Source: Albifimbria verrucaria (Eukaryota > Ascomycota > Sordariomycetes > Hypocreales > Stachybotryaceae). From it: DNA of 64,000 nt. Position 1 is the first letter of the stretch; every line of letters starts with the position of its first letter. The notes beneath the pieces were generated by a model. The model ran no database searches, was not told where the DNA came from, and worked only from the letters and a program-made list of their open reading frames with translations. Location of the stretch: NCBI GenBank assembly GCA_020081605.1, contig JAHREC010000062.1, positions 4,893,758 through 4,957,757 of the forward strand. Direction: 5' to 3'. This document shows positions 47,890 to 59,898 of the stretch, piece after piece. The position numbers and the translations under genes are program-made.

Positions 47890-49335
47890 ATAAGGGAATT
47901 ACACGCACTTCTTTTTCCTGTTGTATCCTTTAACTGGATCTTGTCTTATACATAGGTTGTGGAATTTCTAGCTAGCATGAAGAAATACTTATAGCATAAA
48001 CTCTTCGAGTATTATTCGAGGCATCATGGACTTGGTACATTGGGCCTGATGCTATTTAGAACTTCTTTGCCTGGACCAGGTAGCTTAGCCAAGTGTCTGA
48101 ATTGTCTTCGAATACATTCCCGCTTTCTCCTGAGTGAGCTGCATTGACTTTGCTAGGCACTGAATGAACCTAAGAGACGCGATACTAGCTGTGGTAATTC
48201 AGCAAAACTAGTCCTAGGCATAGCTGACTATATCTCGCCACTCAGCTTGCTCCGGTCGTTTGTGAGATCATCTAGTGGTATTCGTCATCACATACATGGT
48301 TCGGGTTACGAGCCACGCTCTGGTCACTTCTGTGACTTGTGCAACGCTGGTGCTGCACCGGGAATCTACTGGATCAATAATGAGGCCGAGGAATTGTTCC
48401 TTTGTGTGTGTTTATTCAGTTTCCAGTGTGTGGCTCGATGACGCATGAAATAAAGCGTGCTAAACGTTTACCCGCTCTACACAGACACCGCCAAAATCAA
48501 AGTGCCACTGCGAACCAGAATGCGGAATGGTGTGGTTGCCATCCAAACCTCCAACAATCTGAATACGACATCAGGGATCTGTTGGCTTATCTTGTCGTGT
48601 AAAGCGCAAATACCCATTTCCATCCGTAAAAAGGAATTGTTTCTTGTCAAGAGCATACGAAATAATGTAAGAACCTGCACGACGCCTCCACAGACAATAC
48701 AAAGCGGTAGTTTTCCGTGGCTGTTTGCCCTCACGGGGAGGAGTGAATGTTCCAAAGTCAGATTGAGCTGCGACTTGAGCTAGGCAGAAGAAAGGGAAAG
48801 CGTAACAAGAGTGGCACCGCACCTTGGAACATGGGCGTGACAGGGTGCCAAACGGCGGCAAGGATGTACCACATGAAAAAGGTGTCGGTCTGTAAGGTTG
48901 CATGGCCGAGGTAGCTACTGGCAGAGTACTCTGTAGACTCGGCAGTCTTGGTTCAAGGGGCCTGATGACACCTCTGCAAGGGGGCCAAGAAGCTTAGCGA
49001 CAGAGGGCGCTTCCAGCAATCCCAACCACAGCCCCGACCCCATGGGGTGACTATGCCGACGCGGTGAACGTGACGGCAATCAGAGGCGGAGTCACTGCAC
49101 CCCAGGATTTCAAGCCCCTTGGTCAGCCTTCCCCGCACTCGAATTTGTCCCTGAGCCAGCTTAACCCTTTCTCTATTACTACACTACATGTATCCACCCT
49201 CACTGGTCGCCATAGGTGGCAATTCATCCAGTCTTTCCGGGCTTTGATTTATTGTCCCCTTGGATCCAGCATGCAATACTCCAGAGCTGCTGTCGAGACA
49301 CCTCGGGCCGGACTCTGGTTGTGAAACGGTACGCG
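47890..49335. other. intergenic, promoter of the Zn2Cys6 regulator
   Basis: No gene recognised over 1.4 kb. A short stretch near 48265-48330 has TCTAGTGGTAT and GTTCGGG pieces like tRNA loops, but no folded arms. Confidence 0.45.
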
Positions 49336-51574
49336 ATGGACACAGGGCCGTCACACAGGCGATCCATCCAGGCGTGCACACGGTGTCGCCAGCAAAAGGT
49401 CAGTCGTCTTCCCTGTAAGACAGCAACGGCAAGATGTTGGCGGCCGTTGAAACGAGGCTTCTCTTGGCTCTAACACGGCGTCTACAGATGAAATGCTCGG
49501 GCGGTCCCGAGCCTTGTCATAGGTGTGCCAGATTCGGTCGACAATGCGTTTTGAGCCCCCGTCAGTTGCTAGCGTCATCGTTGTCCAGCCTCCAGTATCG
49601 CCTACTGGCCATGCCAGTCCAAGCGCCGAGTTGTCTTGCAACGCGCCCACACTGCAAAATCTGCCCGTGCAGCGAAGCCAATCCCCATCACCACAATCAG
49701 ATACGCCCAGCGCCCAGGCAACCACCGCTGCTGGCCTCGCAGGACAGCAGCCGCCGGCCAAAAGGCAGCGGCTCGATGGGAGCGAGGGCGGTGGGCCCGT
49801 TCACCAGGAATCGCACCCTCACGTCATGTTGAATCCCGAAACTCCCTACTCGGCTGTGCAGGACCTTGAAGGACAACATGAGTCGTGGAGTCAATCACAT
49901 CCATCGCATACGCCACGCAGCGATAAAGGGCTGAGACATAACGCAGCAAGCGCCGATGAATGCCTGACGAATAACCATGGCGCAACGGGACGATTTGCCT
50001 ATCTCGAAGAAGCGGGAATACCAATACCGGAAGCAGAGCAGATGTTTATGCTCTTTGGTGAACGCATCTCTCACTTTATACCATCCCTATACACTATAGA
50101 CTTCTCAAAACTCCCCACAAATCCTATTTTGGGCTTGGCGGCTCTGCATGGCACGGCGCGCCATCTACCCGATTCACTTGGCCTACGCTCTCGGTTGTGC
50201 CGCGTTCTGCGCGAGTATCTCCGGGACGTTATTTTCGAAAACCCAGACCGGGAATCTAGCGCATGCGCCGAAACTATGCAAGGCCTCACCATTATCTATT
50301 CGTGCTGCGAGGCAACAGGCCCAGGCCACCAAAGGCAGACAGAGCAAAACCATCCCGACATACTAACCGCCAAAGCCATGGCTGAAGGGTATGCGCTCAA
50401 GATGAAGCTTGGAGGCCTGGATCGAGGCAAGCCGGGTAATATGCTACCACATATATGGTGGCTCTGGCTATATACAATGAGCCATCAGTAAGTTTTGGGG
50501 CCTCTGCCCAACAACCTTAAAGTCAAGTAACTTACGCCATGTAGCTGCGCTTTGCTTCTTGGGTGTGCAAGAACTATATGGGCTTCTGCGGGCATACTCC
50601 AGACGAAAGCGCTCGTAGAACAAAGCATGCCGCACCGCCAAATCAAGCGATTACTTGGTGAAGTTGAGCTTTGTCTCGCTTGGGAGGCAGTGCGATCAGA
50701 AGTAGGCGATGTCATGAGCAGAGTCGATATGGAACTTCGCCTGTGGATGGACCGATGGGACCGCTTCTGCCACGACGGTATGTGCCTAGCACTTTAGAGA
50801 CGGGCTCACCACAAAGCGGGAAACGCGCTAACAGAAACACGAAATATAGCCGACGGCAAGCAGCTCCTCTTTCACTACCATTTCATGCGTTTTCAGCTAC
50901 ACGCATTTCTCATGTACCCGGACAATGCGTCACCGCAAATAAGTTTGCGCAGTCTGGAAGCTGCCCTGACCTTCCTCCAATGCCCGACACGGCTATCACC
51001 CATATCCAAGGACAGGCTTCGGTACATGTGCGACTTTGGCTTCGTCATGATAGCGTATGCATGTGTCTTTATCTTGCGAGGTATCGGCGCCAATCTCGCA
51101 CCTCGTGACCGGAGAGACGAGCTCCTGCGCCACGTGGGAGATGCTGCGGCGCTGATGCAATCATACAGCGCTAAAAGTCTACCCGCCCTGCCGTGTATGG
51201 GCATGCGCTAGACCAGCTGCAGCTACAGAGAGTTGAAGGTCGATCAAGACTGAGAGACTCCTTGGGAAGGCATCGCACGACGCCACTACCGTTTCCACCA
51301 GTGGGAAACGCGGGCACAAATGGAGCCCTGGATCCGCCGCCCGTCAACCACCTTCGAACTCCCCGACTCAGCCACGGCTCTGAATGCAGAATCGCCGACA
51401 TTCAACATGTTGGCTGACTCCGCGGTACATCTAGGCACAGCCGAGCAATTTCTTGCACAGAGAGATGGGGATGAGCAGGTGGCCCGAACAATGGCTGAGC
51501 TATGGAGTCTGAATGAAAACTTTCCAGCCTTGGATGAGATACTGCTTGGGGACCACCATTTCAACAAGACCTAA
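49336..51574 (+). CDS. Zn2Cys6 transcription factor
   Basis: Exons 49336-49398, 49488-50487, 50545-50777 and 50850-51574; about 674 residues. The zinc cluster is complete and split by the first intron: ACTRCRQQK / MKCSGGPEPCHRCARFGRQC. A low-complexity Ser/Pro/Gln linker follows with a nuclear-type basic patch (PPAKRQRLDG). The regulatory domain contains FMLFGERISHFIPSLYTIDF, LRSRLCRVLREYL and an R-F-C-H-D helix, and ends in acidic helices (LWSLNENFPALDEILLG). Frame breaks: 49549-49552 (TTTT), 51191-51192 (CC) and a net two-base gap between about 51300 and 51370. It follows the permease in the same direction and is the only regulator in the right block, so it is the candidate activator of the esterase/glycosidase genes. 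Confidence 0.85.
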
Positions 51575-53584
51575 TGAGCGATTCTAATCATGTTACTTAA
51601 TTTTGAACTGCATGTCAAATCATTGGACCGCCACACATAGTCGTGGGGTTCTCCAGAGCCCGCGAGTGTCCCAAGCAGACTATTTTCTGCGGAAGACAGT
51701 GCTATTCGTCAAGATGTCCTGCATGCTGGCACAGACGCCCTACTTCTTGGCAGGTGATGGGCCTTGTCCGCTTTGTGAATGGCTTATGAGGGATATCTTC
51801 AGGGTATCACAATGTCCACAGTCCATAACTTTGTAGGTACCTGCCAAGGCTTACAAGAAATACTCAGCCTTTTAACAATTTGCCAGGCTGGGCAAGCCTT
51901 AGCACGGCAATGCATAATTATACTGTAGAGGTCTTACGCGAGGTTTACAGATGCATGGAAGAATTATGGGTGCCGTGAAGAGGACACTTGACAAACCAAG
52001 TCTTTTCCAACACCAATATAACCTGGATAAAATGCTATGAGGAGAGATCCTACGTGTTTGCACCGGTCATCTAACATGCAATGTACAGCCTATAATCAAC
52101 CGGTGCACCTGTTATACAGGTTTCTTAGTATTACCAAATCTGGTGTACGGGTAGCTACCCTATACTTCTGCTCCTTCGGCCATTATATTAGTTGTTTAGT
52201 CCTGGGTATGGCTGCAGCCCGCTTTGGCAGGCTACTTTTAATATGCTGGCTTGGAACTCTCTTACATAAATAGCGAGATCGGTTGACAACGTAGAACTGT
52301 TATAAAAATGATACATGACGCACCAGGTATCAAGGATGGCCGTGATTGAGGACTGAGTTGTCAATAATATCACCATTTAACCAGCACATTTCCACCATGC
52401 ATCGACCGATCAGACATAGGAAGCAAGCCCCTGCTCATCAATTCAAATAGCCCGCAATCGGTACCTGGAAGCTCATGCTCTTATTTGCAAGAAGCATAAA
52501 AAGAAGGGTCAGCTTAATCTCTCAGAGTTCAACCGCTACAAGCGACCTTTCATGAGTTTCATGAGTGATGCTACTACAGAGATGGCCGTTTTCATTTCAT
52601 CTTCAACCTCCTCCAAATAATCAGCTTAGGTCACTTCAGCCTGGTGCACCTCTTGTAAAACAACAATCAATGGTTGTTGCTGAGGACCCTCGCTTGTGCG
52701 CACTACACTGGGAGCGGTACGCTTCAATTTAGCCCCACATTGTCTTCCCACCCTTTTCCCTAGTTGGATAAACACCCAGGCTGTGGACAAGGGTTGATGA
52801 CAGGCCGCCGGAACCGGCCCGGAGCTGCATACGAAGCAATAATGGCTTCAGTCATCTTCCGCCCTACCATGCAGGCAGCTACTTCAAAATCCGACGACTG
52901 TAGGGCATATTAACAGAGCGTAGCATTGGTCAGTCAATCCCGACCTTACCAGTAATAGAAGGAGTTATCTGCGGGCGCAAAGGCATCCACCATTGTGAGG
53001 CTGATTGGGAGCCAGGGTAGAAGTTGTCTCTTACACTGCACTGACCACATTTTGTTTGCTGGCCGCGCTCAAGGACAGCGAAATGGATGATTATTCGACT
53101 GTTTCCAACCGAAATATCAGCGTATTGTTCACTCCAGTATTCCCACTGTATTATAGACATGCTTAACGATGACTACCAGTTCCGTCCATCTCCAATTAGC
53201 TGCGGCTCCTGGTAAGTTTGAACTTTAAGGAAGGGCGACCATGCCGTAGAAACGCTCTCATACTGCATATACAGTCACGATGAATGTAGGATTGACTTGC
53301 GCGAGAAATGATAGGATTCGCTGCTCACTAAGTTGATTGTGTCTAGACTAACTTGAAATTCTCGACGAACAACTGAGAGAAAGGGCAGTTATAAGCCCAT
53401 CCTTGTAGCAGCCTCTTGCAGTCAATTTGAATTGAATTGCGACAAGCATTTGTGTGACCATCCGCGCTACTAAGGGCTCCTCTTTTGCCTGTTCGCCCTC
53501 ATCTTTATCAATGCTATCCTGATCATGATCCTGGGCGCATGACGGAACCTTTGGCTTATGAGCAGCACCACAAAAGTCGAACCC
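51575..53584. other. gene-poor region with possible relics
   Basis: No supportable gene in 2 kb. Around 52480-52620 a plus-strand frame gives a basic, protein-like stretch (ICKKHKKKGQLNLSEFNRY) before a stop. It may be a repeat-element remnant but has no recognisable motif. Confidence 0.45.
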
Positions 53585-55243
53585 TTAGATACGGAACTTG
53601 GATATGTTTTCGCTCCAGTACGCATACTGTTGCGATCGGAAGTCATCGTTGATCACTTCATTCCAGAATCCTTTCTGAAGCATCAACCGCGGGCTCGAAG
53701 GGGTATACTTTGGCCAGTTGATTGCAGGCGAGATCACACCGAGGCCATTGGGGTCCAGTGTATTAATGAAGGCAATCGCAGCGTGCTGTTGAGTAAGAAT
53801 AGGGGTAGTTGAAAGGCCAGATAACATCTGTACTCCGTCGGATCCATGGAACGATCCTAACGGCTTTGTACCTTGAAGGGCCGCATTGAGATATGACCAG
53901 CACGGAACTTCCGAGCAGACCTTTTGAAGGTGAAATTTCCGCTCAAAGATGAAGGTCATGTCTCCTAGGATAGATGCGAGTCGTTTATACTGACCAAAAG
54001 ATTTGCATCAAACCCAGTCCCATATGGAGACCCGCTGACTCCGTAATCGTTAGGGTACTTGGAAACAAGGCGAGAGACGTACGCGCCATTCCCTGGGAAA
54101 TAATCTGTTGCAAGATAGTTGACCAAGATTTCGTTTGTCGTGATGTTGGATTGCATCAGTGCGAAAAGTGTCCCTTCGTCTTCAGTGTTTCCACTTAGCA
54201 CAGGCACCTTTGCGAATTTACCCGAAGAGATTGCAAGCTCCGGGCTGATGGGAAAGAAGGAGTCGGAGATGTCGGGTCGAGGGACGAAGGGACTGTTGGC
54301 ACCTTGATATTTGAATTGCTTAGCCAAAGAGCCTGCCGCCTTCTGCAGCGTCTCGGCGTTTATGCCGCGCAGACATTCAAGGATCGGAGAGCTCCCGCTA
54401 CATCCAGCAAATCGGGCGAGAGTGTTGAATATCTCCTGTGATTTTGAGGAGTCAATGCTCTGTGCAGGCACAATAGCCCCTGACCCCAACATTACGCCGC
54501 GAAAGAGGCTTCTGCTGTTGCCATTGTCGATAATGGTATGATCCATCGCTGACATAGCGCCGGCGCTGAAACCGAATAGAACAACCTTGTCCGGATCGCC
54601 ACCAAATGCGCCAACGTTGTCTGTGGTTTCCATTGAGCATTTCGATGACAATATTGATGACACAAGAAATTGAATTGGCTTACCTTGGACCCATAGTAAT
54701 GCAAGTCGCTGGTCCCGTAAACCCAAATTGGCGCTTCCCGCAAGTTCCTTGCCTGGTAGGAACCCAAAGGCGCCTAGGCGATACTGAATGGATACGACAA
54801 TGAACGGCCGGCCCATATCAATTCCCTTCTTAACAAGTGGTGTCATGTCATTGCCAGTTTCAGCTCCGCCTGCGGCGAAAGCGCCGCCGTGAATGAAGAC
54901 AACCACTGGTAGCTTCTCGCCAGAGCGGTTGGCTGGACGTAGCACGAGGAGTTTGAGGCAGTCTTCGGACCCATAGGAGCCGTCTCCCTGCATACATACG
55001 GACATACTGGCAGTGCCGTTGAGCTCCCCAAAGTTTTTGTTGTACCGCTTTGGGGGCATGAGTCGAAGGGGCCCAGGGAGGCTCAGCAAAAGGAATGCCT
55101 TTAAAGTACTCGACATTTCCATTGACTCCGCCAAATACGGTGCCATTTTCAATTGTAACCGAGATGTCGCGATTCACCAAGCTTTGAATTGGTGACGCCA
55201 GAGCTGCGAGAGCAAAGGTAAAGATGTAGAGTAGATAGGCCAT
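53585..55243 (-). CDS. secreted type-B carboxylesterase/lipase (copy 3)
   Basis: Two exons, 54684-55243 and 53585-54620, about 532 residues. Signal peptide MAYLLYIFTFALAALASP; the upstream ATG at 55282 is less likely. Landmarks are GNVEYFKGIPFAEPP, EDCLKLLVLRPA, VVVFIHGGAF, IQYRLGAFGFLPG, NLGLRDQRLALLWVQ, the nucleophile elbow GFSAGA and GSFHGSD with the catalytic His. The elbow has Phe at the usual Glu, unlike copies 1 and 2. Frame breaks are at 55076-55078 (GGG beside the PP turn, net two bases) and 53996-53999 (AAAA, one base). With these, both exon lengths fit the intron phase exactly. The single intron, against five and four in the other copies, shows that it is a distant paralogue rather than a recent duplicate. 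Confidence 0.88.
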
Positions 55244-56649
55244 TATTGGAACAGGAAGAGTGGTAGGATAGTCCTCACACAAACCAGGAAACTGATAGGA
55301 ACAGGTCAGTATTCCTTGCAGGCCTTCAACTCGACCATTCTACTGTATGAAGTTGCTGATACACTAGATATATAGACTGTGGAACAGCCGAGGTAAGGAC
55401 TTGCCAGCCCGGGCCACACATCGTTGCGAACGTGCTACCGACAGTTCCACGGATCACCTGCTCGATGCCCGTGTTAGCAGAAGCTTGTCTTTGTCGCCAT
55501 GGCACTACCCCATGGGGAAGTCAGATTTGCAAGGATTCAACGATACCCACACCCAGTCTAGTCCACCCCACCGAGCAACCATGTATATGCCTTGGCATTT
55601 TCCAGGATCGGGCCGTACGGGAGTACATTCTATAGCAGACCCACTGCCAGTTGTTAAAATATCAAGTAGGATGAACCGGCGACACCCCTTCCGCCGAGGT
55701 CTATGGAGAAAGCTCGATTTTCAGGAAAGTAAGGTCTTCTGCTGGAGTGTTGCTCTTTCGCCTAAGTGTGTCGAACATAACGCCGAATCAAGGTAGTCCT
55801 TTCAACATTGAGAACGCAAAGGAGAGCATACTGTAGTCCATAGTGGATTCTGCACATGACTTGCAGCGATGAACCAAAGACTGCATTCAAGAACAGTCAA
55901 GATTATTGTCTCCGAAGCGAGCTTCATCGAGGAACGGGCTCAGATCAGAGAAAGAGATGCGTCGTCAGTCTGCTGGCTACGAGAAGCCCTCCCCACAGCT
56001 CCTGTGCGGGCCGGTCGGCATGTGGGTCCGGCATTGGCTATGTTGCACTTATCGGGACGCTCGTGCAACTGCATGGGATCAATCCGAAGGACCTATCCTT
56101 AACCCGATACTTGTAGATTGATCTTCTGAACTGCTAATCGTCGGTTGGCCCAGATAGAAATTCCGTAGACGAGATGGATTTGTCAGCTTTGGCCATACAA
56201 ACCGATCAAACACTCCATGCTGCTGCTCGACTACTGCCTAGTCTAGTGAACGGCTCATCGGTGTTGGTTTGCTATTCAGAAGCCAGTAAATCTAGAGCCT
56301 TCTGGCGACATACTTTGTGGATCTCTCCAATCCATTGATACTCGGACGTTGTCATCGGGCAGGGGTTCGATCAGTTCGGGACAATGGAGCGCGGTAGTTT
56401 ATCAGCCAGGACTTTACAAAAGCAGCATCCATATGATAGACAGAGCCTTGGCGAACCCCACTCTTTCACAGCGTCACTTTGCGAGACAGCCTCGGCTCCG
56501 AATCTTAGATGGGCTGCTTTAATGCCGTTGTGAGTACTATATTTTGGGTGTCTCCCAGCAACTGTATCCTTCCTGGTTCTGGTAAAACCCAATCCGGCCT
56601 CCTCTAGTTCTTCCGGCAACATAGACAGCTTCTCTGACCTGTCTCGACC
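55244..56649. other. divergent intergenic region
   Basis: 1.4 kb between esterase 3 (-) and the secreted beta-glucosidase (+). No gene seen; probably the two promoters. Confidence 0.45.
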
Positions 56650-59473
56650 ATGAAAGGCCTAGCGACTCTTTTATGGGCGAGTCTAGCCTTCGCAACGCCG
56701 AACGTGATCTCATCTGACGCCTTTTTCCATAATCAGAGTCCGCCTGTATATCCAGCTCGTACGTGCCGCTTCTTGAATAATGAGACATGGGAGGGCAGGG
56801 TGGTGGCTGACGGTATAATAGCCGAGATCAAAGGTACAGATGCTTGGGGCCCTGCTTTTGTCAAAGCAAGAAAATTAGCGAGTTAGCTCACACTTGAAGA
56901 GAAGGTAACTATCATAAGTCGAAATATTCTTTGGAGGGCCTGACTAATGATTACGATATGTAGATTTATATCACCTACGGTAGCGGCAGCCCTAATCTTG
57001 ATAATGGATGTGCAGGGTATATCCCTCCTGTCACGCGTATTGGCTTTCCTGGCATATGTTTAACGGACGCTGGCAATGGCGTGCGAGGAACAGACCTCGT
57101 CAATGCGTATGCTTCTGGCATAAGTGTAGCAGCAAGGTAATTCCCGGTATCTCTGTGTGGGGTCGAAGATAACACTGAAAGCTGCTGATGAACGAGTCTT
57201 ATAGCTGGAACAAGCAGCTTACCAAAACTCGAGCGCTCTTCATGTTCGGCGAGTTCAAAGCAAAGGGGTGAACATTGCATTGGCTCCAGGTGGGCATCTA
57301 ATCTTTTGGCATTGTTGAAGTACTGACTGACCCTATTCCACAGCTGTTGGTGCCCTAGGTCGTGTTGTCAAAGGAGGCAGAATCTGGGAAGGGCTATCCG
57401 TTGACCCTTATCTTTCAGGCTCTTTGGCTTCAAAGACTATCGAAGGTGCAAACATTATTGGTGTTCAAACCACAATTAAGCACTACATTGCCAATGAACA
57501 AGAATCTTTTAGGGCCCCTGAAGGAGAGATTGCATCTGTTTCATCCAATGTGGACGATAAGACGATGCATGAGCTTTATCTATGGTTCGCTTTCCTGACC
57601 TCTTCAAATGCTTAGTCGCTCAGCCAACTCCACAGGCCATTCCAGGATGCCGTAAAGGCTGGTACGACTGGCGTCATGTGCAGGTAAGAGATGGCAGATG
57701 ATCTTGAAGCCGCTGACATTGAATAAATAACCCATCGATACAGCTACAATCGTGTCAATAACTCGTATGCATGCGGCAACAGCAAAATCCTCAACGGGTT
57801 GCTAAAGACTGAGTTGGGATTCCAAGGTTTTGTGGTCAGTGACTGGAACGCGCAACGTAAGCACAAATTAAGCTCTAAGCTGCCGACTGTGTATCAACTG
57901 ACATTATTTCTCACAGCCAGTGGCGTTGGCTCGCTCCTTGCTGGCCTTGATATGATAATGCCCGCCCCAAAGTACTCTGGTCTGGCGAATTTTACTGAGG
58001 CAATCAAGAATGGGTCTGTGCCGCTGAACAGACTGAACGATATGGTGATGCGGTAAGAAAGGATGTATATATCATAAAAATGATCTCGAAGCTAATCAGA
58101 TGGCACCTTAGCATTCTTGCAGCTTGGCACTTTACACGGCAAGATGTTGACTTCCCAACACCTGGGATCGGCTTGCCTGTGAACGCTTCACAGCCACATA
58201 CAAGAATAAATGCACGGAACTCAGCAGCGAAGAAAACGATCCTGGCTGGTGCGGTGGAGGGCCATGTCTTGGTCAAGAACATTAATAATGCGTTACCATT
58301 ACGCAAACCGCTAGAGGTTGCCGTATTTGGTTACGACGCCCATACACCTCGCATGTACGGCCCTTCTGGTATCGGAACTGGCTGGAGAGTGGGATACAGC
58401 TCTGCGAACGTTACTCAACTCCTCAACCTGTTTCTCGGTACCCTCAAGGTCCGTTCCAAACGACTGCTGCTTTTGGAACGTTGATCAACGGTGGCGGTTC
58501 CGGAGGTAATGCAGGGCCCTATATCTCGAGTCCATTCGATGCCCTGAGCCAGAGAGCATGGGAAGATGATACCAACATATCCTGGGACTTTGAGCAACAG
58601 AATCCCACGGTGGCAGCACACGTAGATGCTTGTTTGGTCTTTATCAATGCATTCGCCTCGGAAGGCTTTGATAGATCGCAGCTGTATGACGAAGGCTCCA
58701 ATAGTCTGGTTCTCAACGTCGCCGGAAAATGTCGAAATACAGTGGTTGTCATCCACAACGCGGGCGTGACTCTAGTCGAGGCCTTTGCCGAGCATCCGAA
58801 CGTAACCGCTATCATATATGCACATCTTCCCGGCCAGGACTCTGGGCGTGCGCTTGTTTCACTGCTCTATGGTGATGAAAACTTCAGCGGCAAGTTGCCA
58901 TACACAGTAGCTAAGAAAGAGTCGGAGTATGGACACCTCTTGGAACCGGCTTTACCGACCGGTTCGTATAGCTTCTTCCCGCAGAGCAACTTCACAGAAG
59001 GAGGGTATATTGATTATAGGTATTTTGAGGCTAATGGGATTGTGCCTCGCTACGAATTTGGTTTTGGTTTATCTTACACGACGCTTGTCTACTCGAACCT
59101 AGCTATTCAAAAGTCTTGGAAGCGAAACTTGTCGGAATATCCTCATGGTGCAATTGAATCAGGCGGCCAGAAGGATCTTTGGGATGTGTTAGCTGATGCT
59201 ACCATAGCACTGCGTAATACGGGCAAATACAATGGCCAAGAAGTGGCACAGCTCTATGTAGAGCGCCCCGACGGCTCCAGATGGCTCAGGGGTTTCGAGA
59301 AAATCTGGCTCGAGTCTGGTCAGACCAAGCAAATCAATTTTCGCCTCACAAGAAGAGATCTTAGTGAATGGGATGTTGTTGCGCAAAGATGGAAACTGAT
59401 GCGCGGCAATATCAGAATCTTAGTCGGCTCCAGCTCCAAGGAACTCCCGACTCATGGCACACTGAGACTCTAA
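56650..59473 (+). CDS. secreted GH3 beta-glucosidase with one in-frame amber codon
   Basis: Eight exons (56650-56904, 56964-57136, 57205-57289, 57344-57584, 57636-57683, 57744-57856, 57917-58052, 58112-59473); 804 residues. Signal peptide [17 protein letters not shown]. Landmarks are [53 protein letters not shown] and the nucleophile Asp in [13 protein letters not shown]. The C-terminal domain has [39 protein letters not shown] and a fibronectin-III end. Two frame breaks at 57265-57268 (GGGG) and 58437-58438 (GG) behave as undercalls. Separately, exon 1 has TAG (56884-56886) just before LTLEEK, where the family has Gln; CAG to TAG explains it. If real, this stop disables the enzyme. It would remove glucose from beta-glucosides outside the cell. 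Confidence 0.85.
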
Positions 59474-59898
59474 CCATAGCCCACATACTTCCAGCAGCTC
59501 GATTTTAGTAATAATAAATCACCTAATATTGGGACCATCCCGAGGCCACAGTAATGCTTGATAAATTAAGCAGTACTCTCTAGTTATCTGGTCGTTAAGG
59601 TCTGTCGGGTCAACCAACAAGATTTGTACCAGCTGGGACCAAATTACACAAGAAAACAGCTTGGAAATAGTCACCTGCTCTGTTATAATATAAGACATAA
59701 AATACTAGCTAAACAATCAACGCATCATGGAGTAAGTACTTACGTCGCGATATGTCCATATTGCATAAGTCACACTGTCATCTGGCAGGATTTGTTAAGA
59801 ATAGTCTTTACTTTATGAATTGAAATCATCTCAAATAGCTGCCATCATATGCTGACAGTGATACTTTTTAGGCCCAGACGTAGTCAAGGAGACAATTT
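59474..59898. other. convergent intergenic region
   Basis: 3' flanks of the beta-glucosidase (+) and permease (-); no gene. Confidence 0.5.

Noticed and set aside
48265..48345. tRNA-like pieces (TCTAGTGGTAT, GGTTCGGGTTACG)
   Set aside because: No pairing acceptor, anticodon or T arms could be drawn; spacing is wrong for a tRNA.
52480..52620. Basic protein-like stretch possibly from a retroelement
   Set aside because: Too short, no catalytic motif, no terminal repeats or target duplication seen.
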